Assembly (NCBI GenBank): GCA_036272055.1
Contig: DATAZL010000059.1
Span: forward strand, 248,001-312,000
Direction: 5' to 3'
DNA from: DASZVB01 sp036272055
GTDB lineage: Bacteria; Myxococcota_A; Polyangia; Polyangiales; Polyangiaceae
DNA: 64,000 nt
Part shown: positions 63,776 through 64,000 of the stretch, piece by piece
Layout of the letters: each line of letters begins with the position of its first letter
How positions within the stretch are numbered: the first letter of the stretch is position 1
Notes under the pieces: generated by a model
What the model was told of the DNA's origin: nothing
What the model saw: only the letters and a program-made list of their open reading frames with translations
The model's database searches: none
Translations under genes and position numbers: made by a program

Positions 63776-64000
63776 ATGCTGGCAGGATCGAGCGAAGCAC
63801 CGAGGCTGGACGGAAGATTCCGGATCGAGGCGGAGCTCGCGCGTGGCGGCATGGGCGCCGTCTTTTCCGCGATCGAGGAGTCGAGCGGCCGTCGCGTTGC
63901 GCTGAAGCGCCTCGCGCCGAATGTGCCGACGAGGGCGGCGGTCCTGTTCGAGCGCGAGTTCTACGTTCTCGCGTCGCTGCGACATCCCCGCATCATCGAG
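63776..64000 (+). CDS. Hanks-type Ser/Thr protein kinase, N-terminal part (partial)
   Basis: The first 75 codons are open from ATG 63776 to the window edge. The kinase N-lobe is clear: a glycine-rich loop (ELARGGMGAVFSAIEE), the invariant Lys in VALKRLAP, and helix C start (FEREFYVLASLRHPRIIE). This is typical of the many kinases in myxobacteria. The catalytic loop and any C-terminal sensor domain lie outside the window. Confidence 0.9.
   Translation, partial: MLAGSSEAPRLDGRFRIEAELARGGMGAVFSAIEESSGRRVALKRLAPNVPTRAAVLFEREFYVLASLRHPRIIE

Overview
The window is high-GC DNA, densely packed with genes, and looks like a chromosome segment of a myxobacterium-like bacterium (Myxococcota, probably the Polyangiales side). 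This is inference. It rests on Roadblock/MglB-type proteins beside an MglA-like GTPase, response regulators fused to DUF4388 (PATAN) modules, an FHA protein, a Hanks-type Ser/Thr kinase at the right edge, several universal stress proteins, and a myxobacterial-style HNH endonuclease family. No rRNA, tRNA, CRISPR array or intact transposase was recognised.

Layout. 1-5.1 kb (minus): MoxR ATPase, DUF58, a BatD-C-terminus-like membrane protein, BatA and BatB, nearly all joined by 4-nt overlaps. 5.3-10 kb: a glycine-zipper protein, a Tsp/Prc protease and a GH15 glucoamylase pseudogene. 10-14.6 kb: a universal stress protein, a cation-efflux gene remnant, and a complete PqiABC (MCE) lipid-transport operon on the minus strand. 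14.9-26 kb (plus): a carbon-metabolism operon with a sensory-rhodopsin-transducer-like protein (no rhodopsin present), a ThDP oxidase/decarboxylase, an enolase-superfamily enzyme, a fused FAD/Fe-S D-2-hydroxyacid dehydrogenase, an SDR, a debranching-type glycosidase and a GST. 26-33 kb: small membrane and stress proteins, an orphan TRAP solute-binding protein, a four-BON protein, a beta-barrel and an FHA protein. 33.7-43 kb: a His-tailed EamA exporter, groES-groEL, a USP, a KdpD-like kinase with its KdpE-like regulator, an Amt ammonium transporter and an ion antiporter-like carrier. 43-46.8 kb: cell-surface sugar genes, including a nucleotidyltransferase-glycosyltransferase fusion.

46.8-50.4 kb is a decayed accessory island. 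Two HNH endonuclease paralogues in inverted orientation, both broken, flank an intact GNAT acetyltransferase. HicA-like and DUF2442-like toxin/antitoxin remnants lie nearby. A short element occurs three times here, and one attC-like fold can be drawn, so a relic cassette array is possible.

52.8-60.3 kb is the most interesting region. Seven of its genes form two divergent operons. The minus operon encodes a histidine-kinase-like protein whose phosphoacceptor His is replaced by Gln, a Roadblock protein, a DUF4388-like protein, and a receiver-DUF4388-Roadblock fusion. The plus operon encodes two Roadblock proteins and a GTPase with a large extra C-terminal domain. A sigma-54 activator with an altered GAFTGA loop lies tail to tail with the minus operon, and a good sigma-54-type promoter precedes the plus operon. 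I read this as one signalling system that couples two-component input to a small GTPase switch. I do not know a described system with this architecture.

60.3-64 kb: small membrane proteins, a frameshifted VOC gene, a PhnB-like VOC protein, an alpha/beta hydrolase and the start of a Ser/Thr kinase. Several genes in the window carry apparent frameshifts (GH15, HNH, DUF2442-like, VOC). Each could be real decay or an indel error in the assembly.
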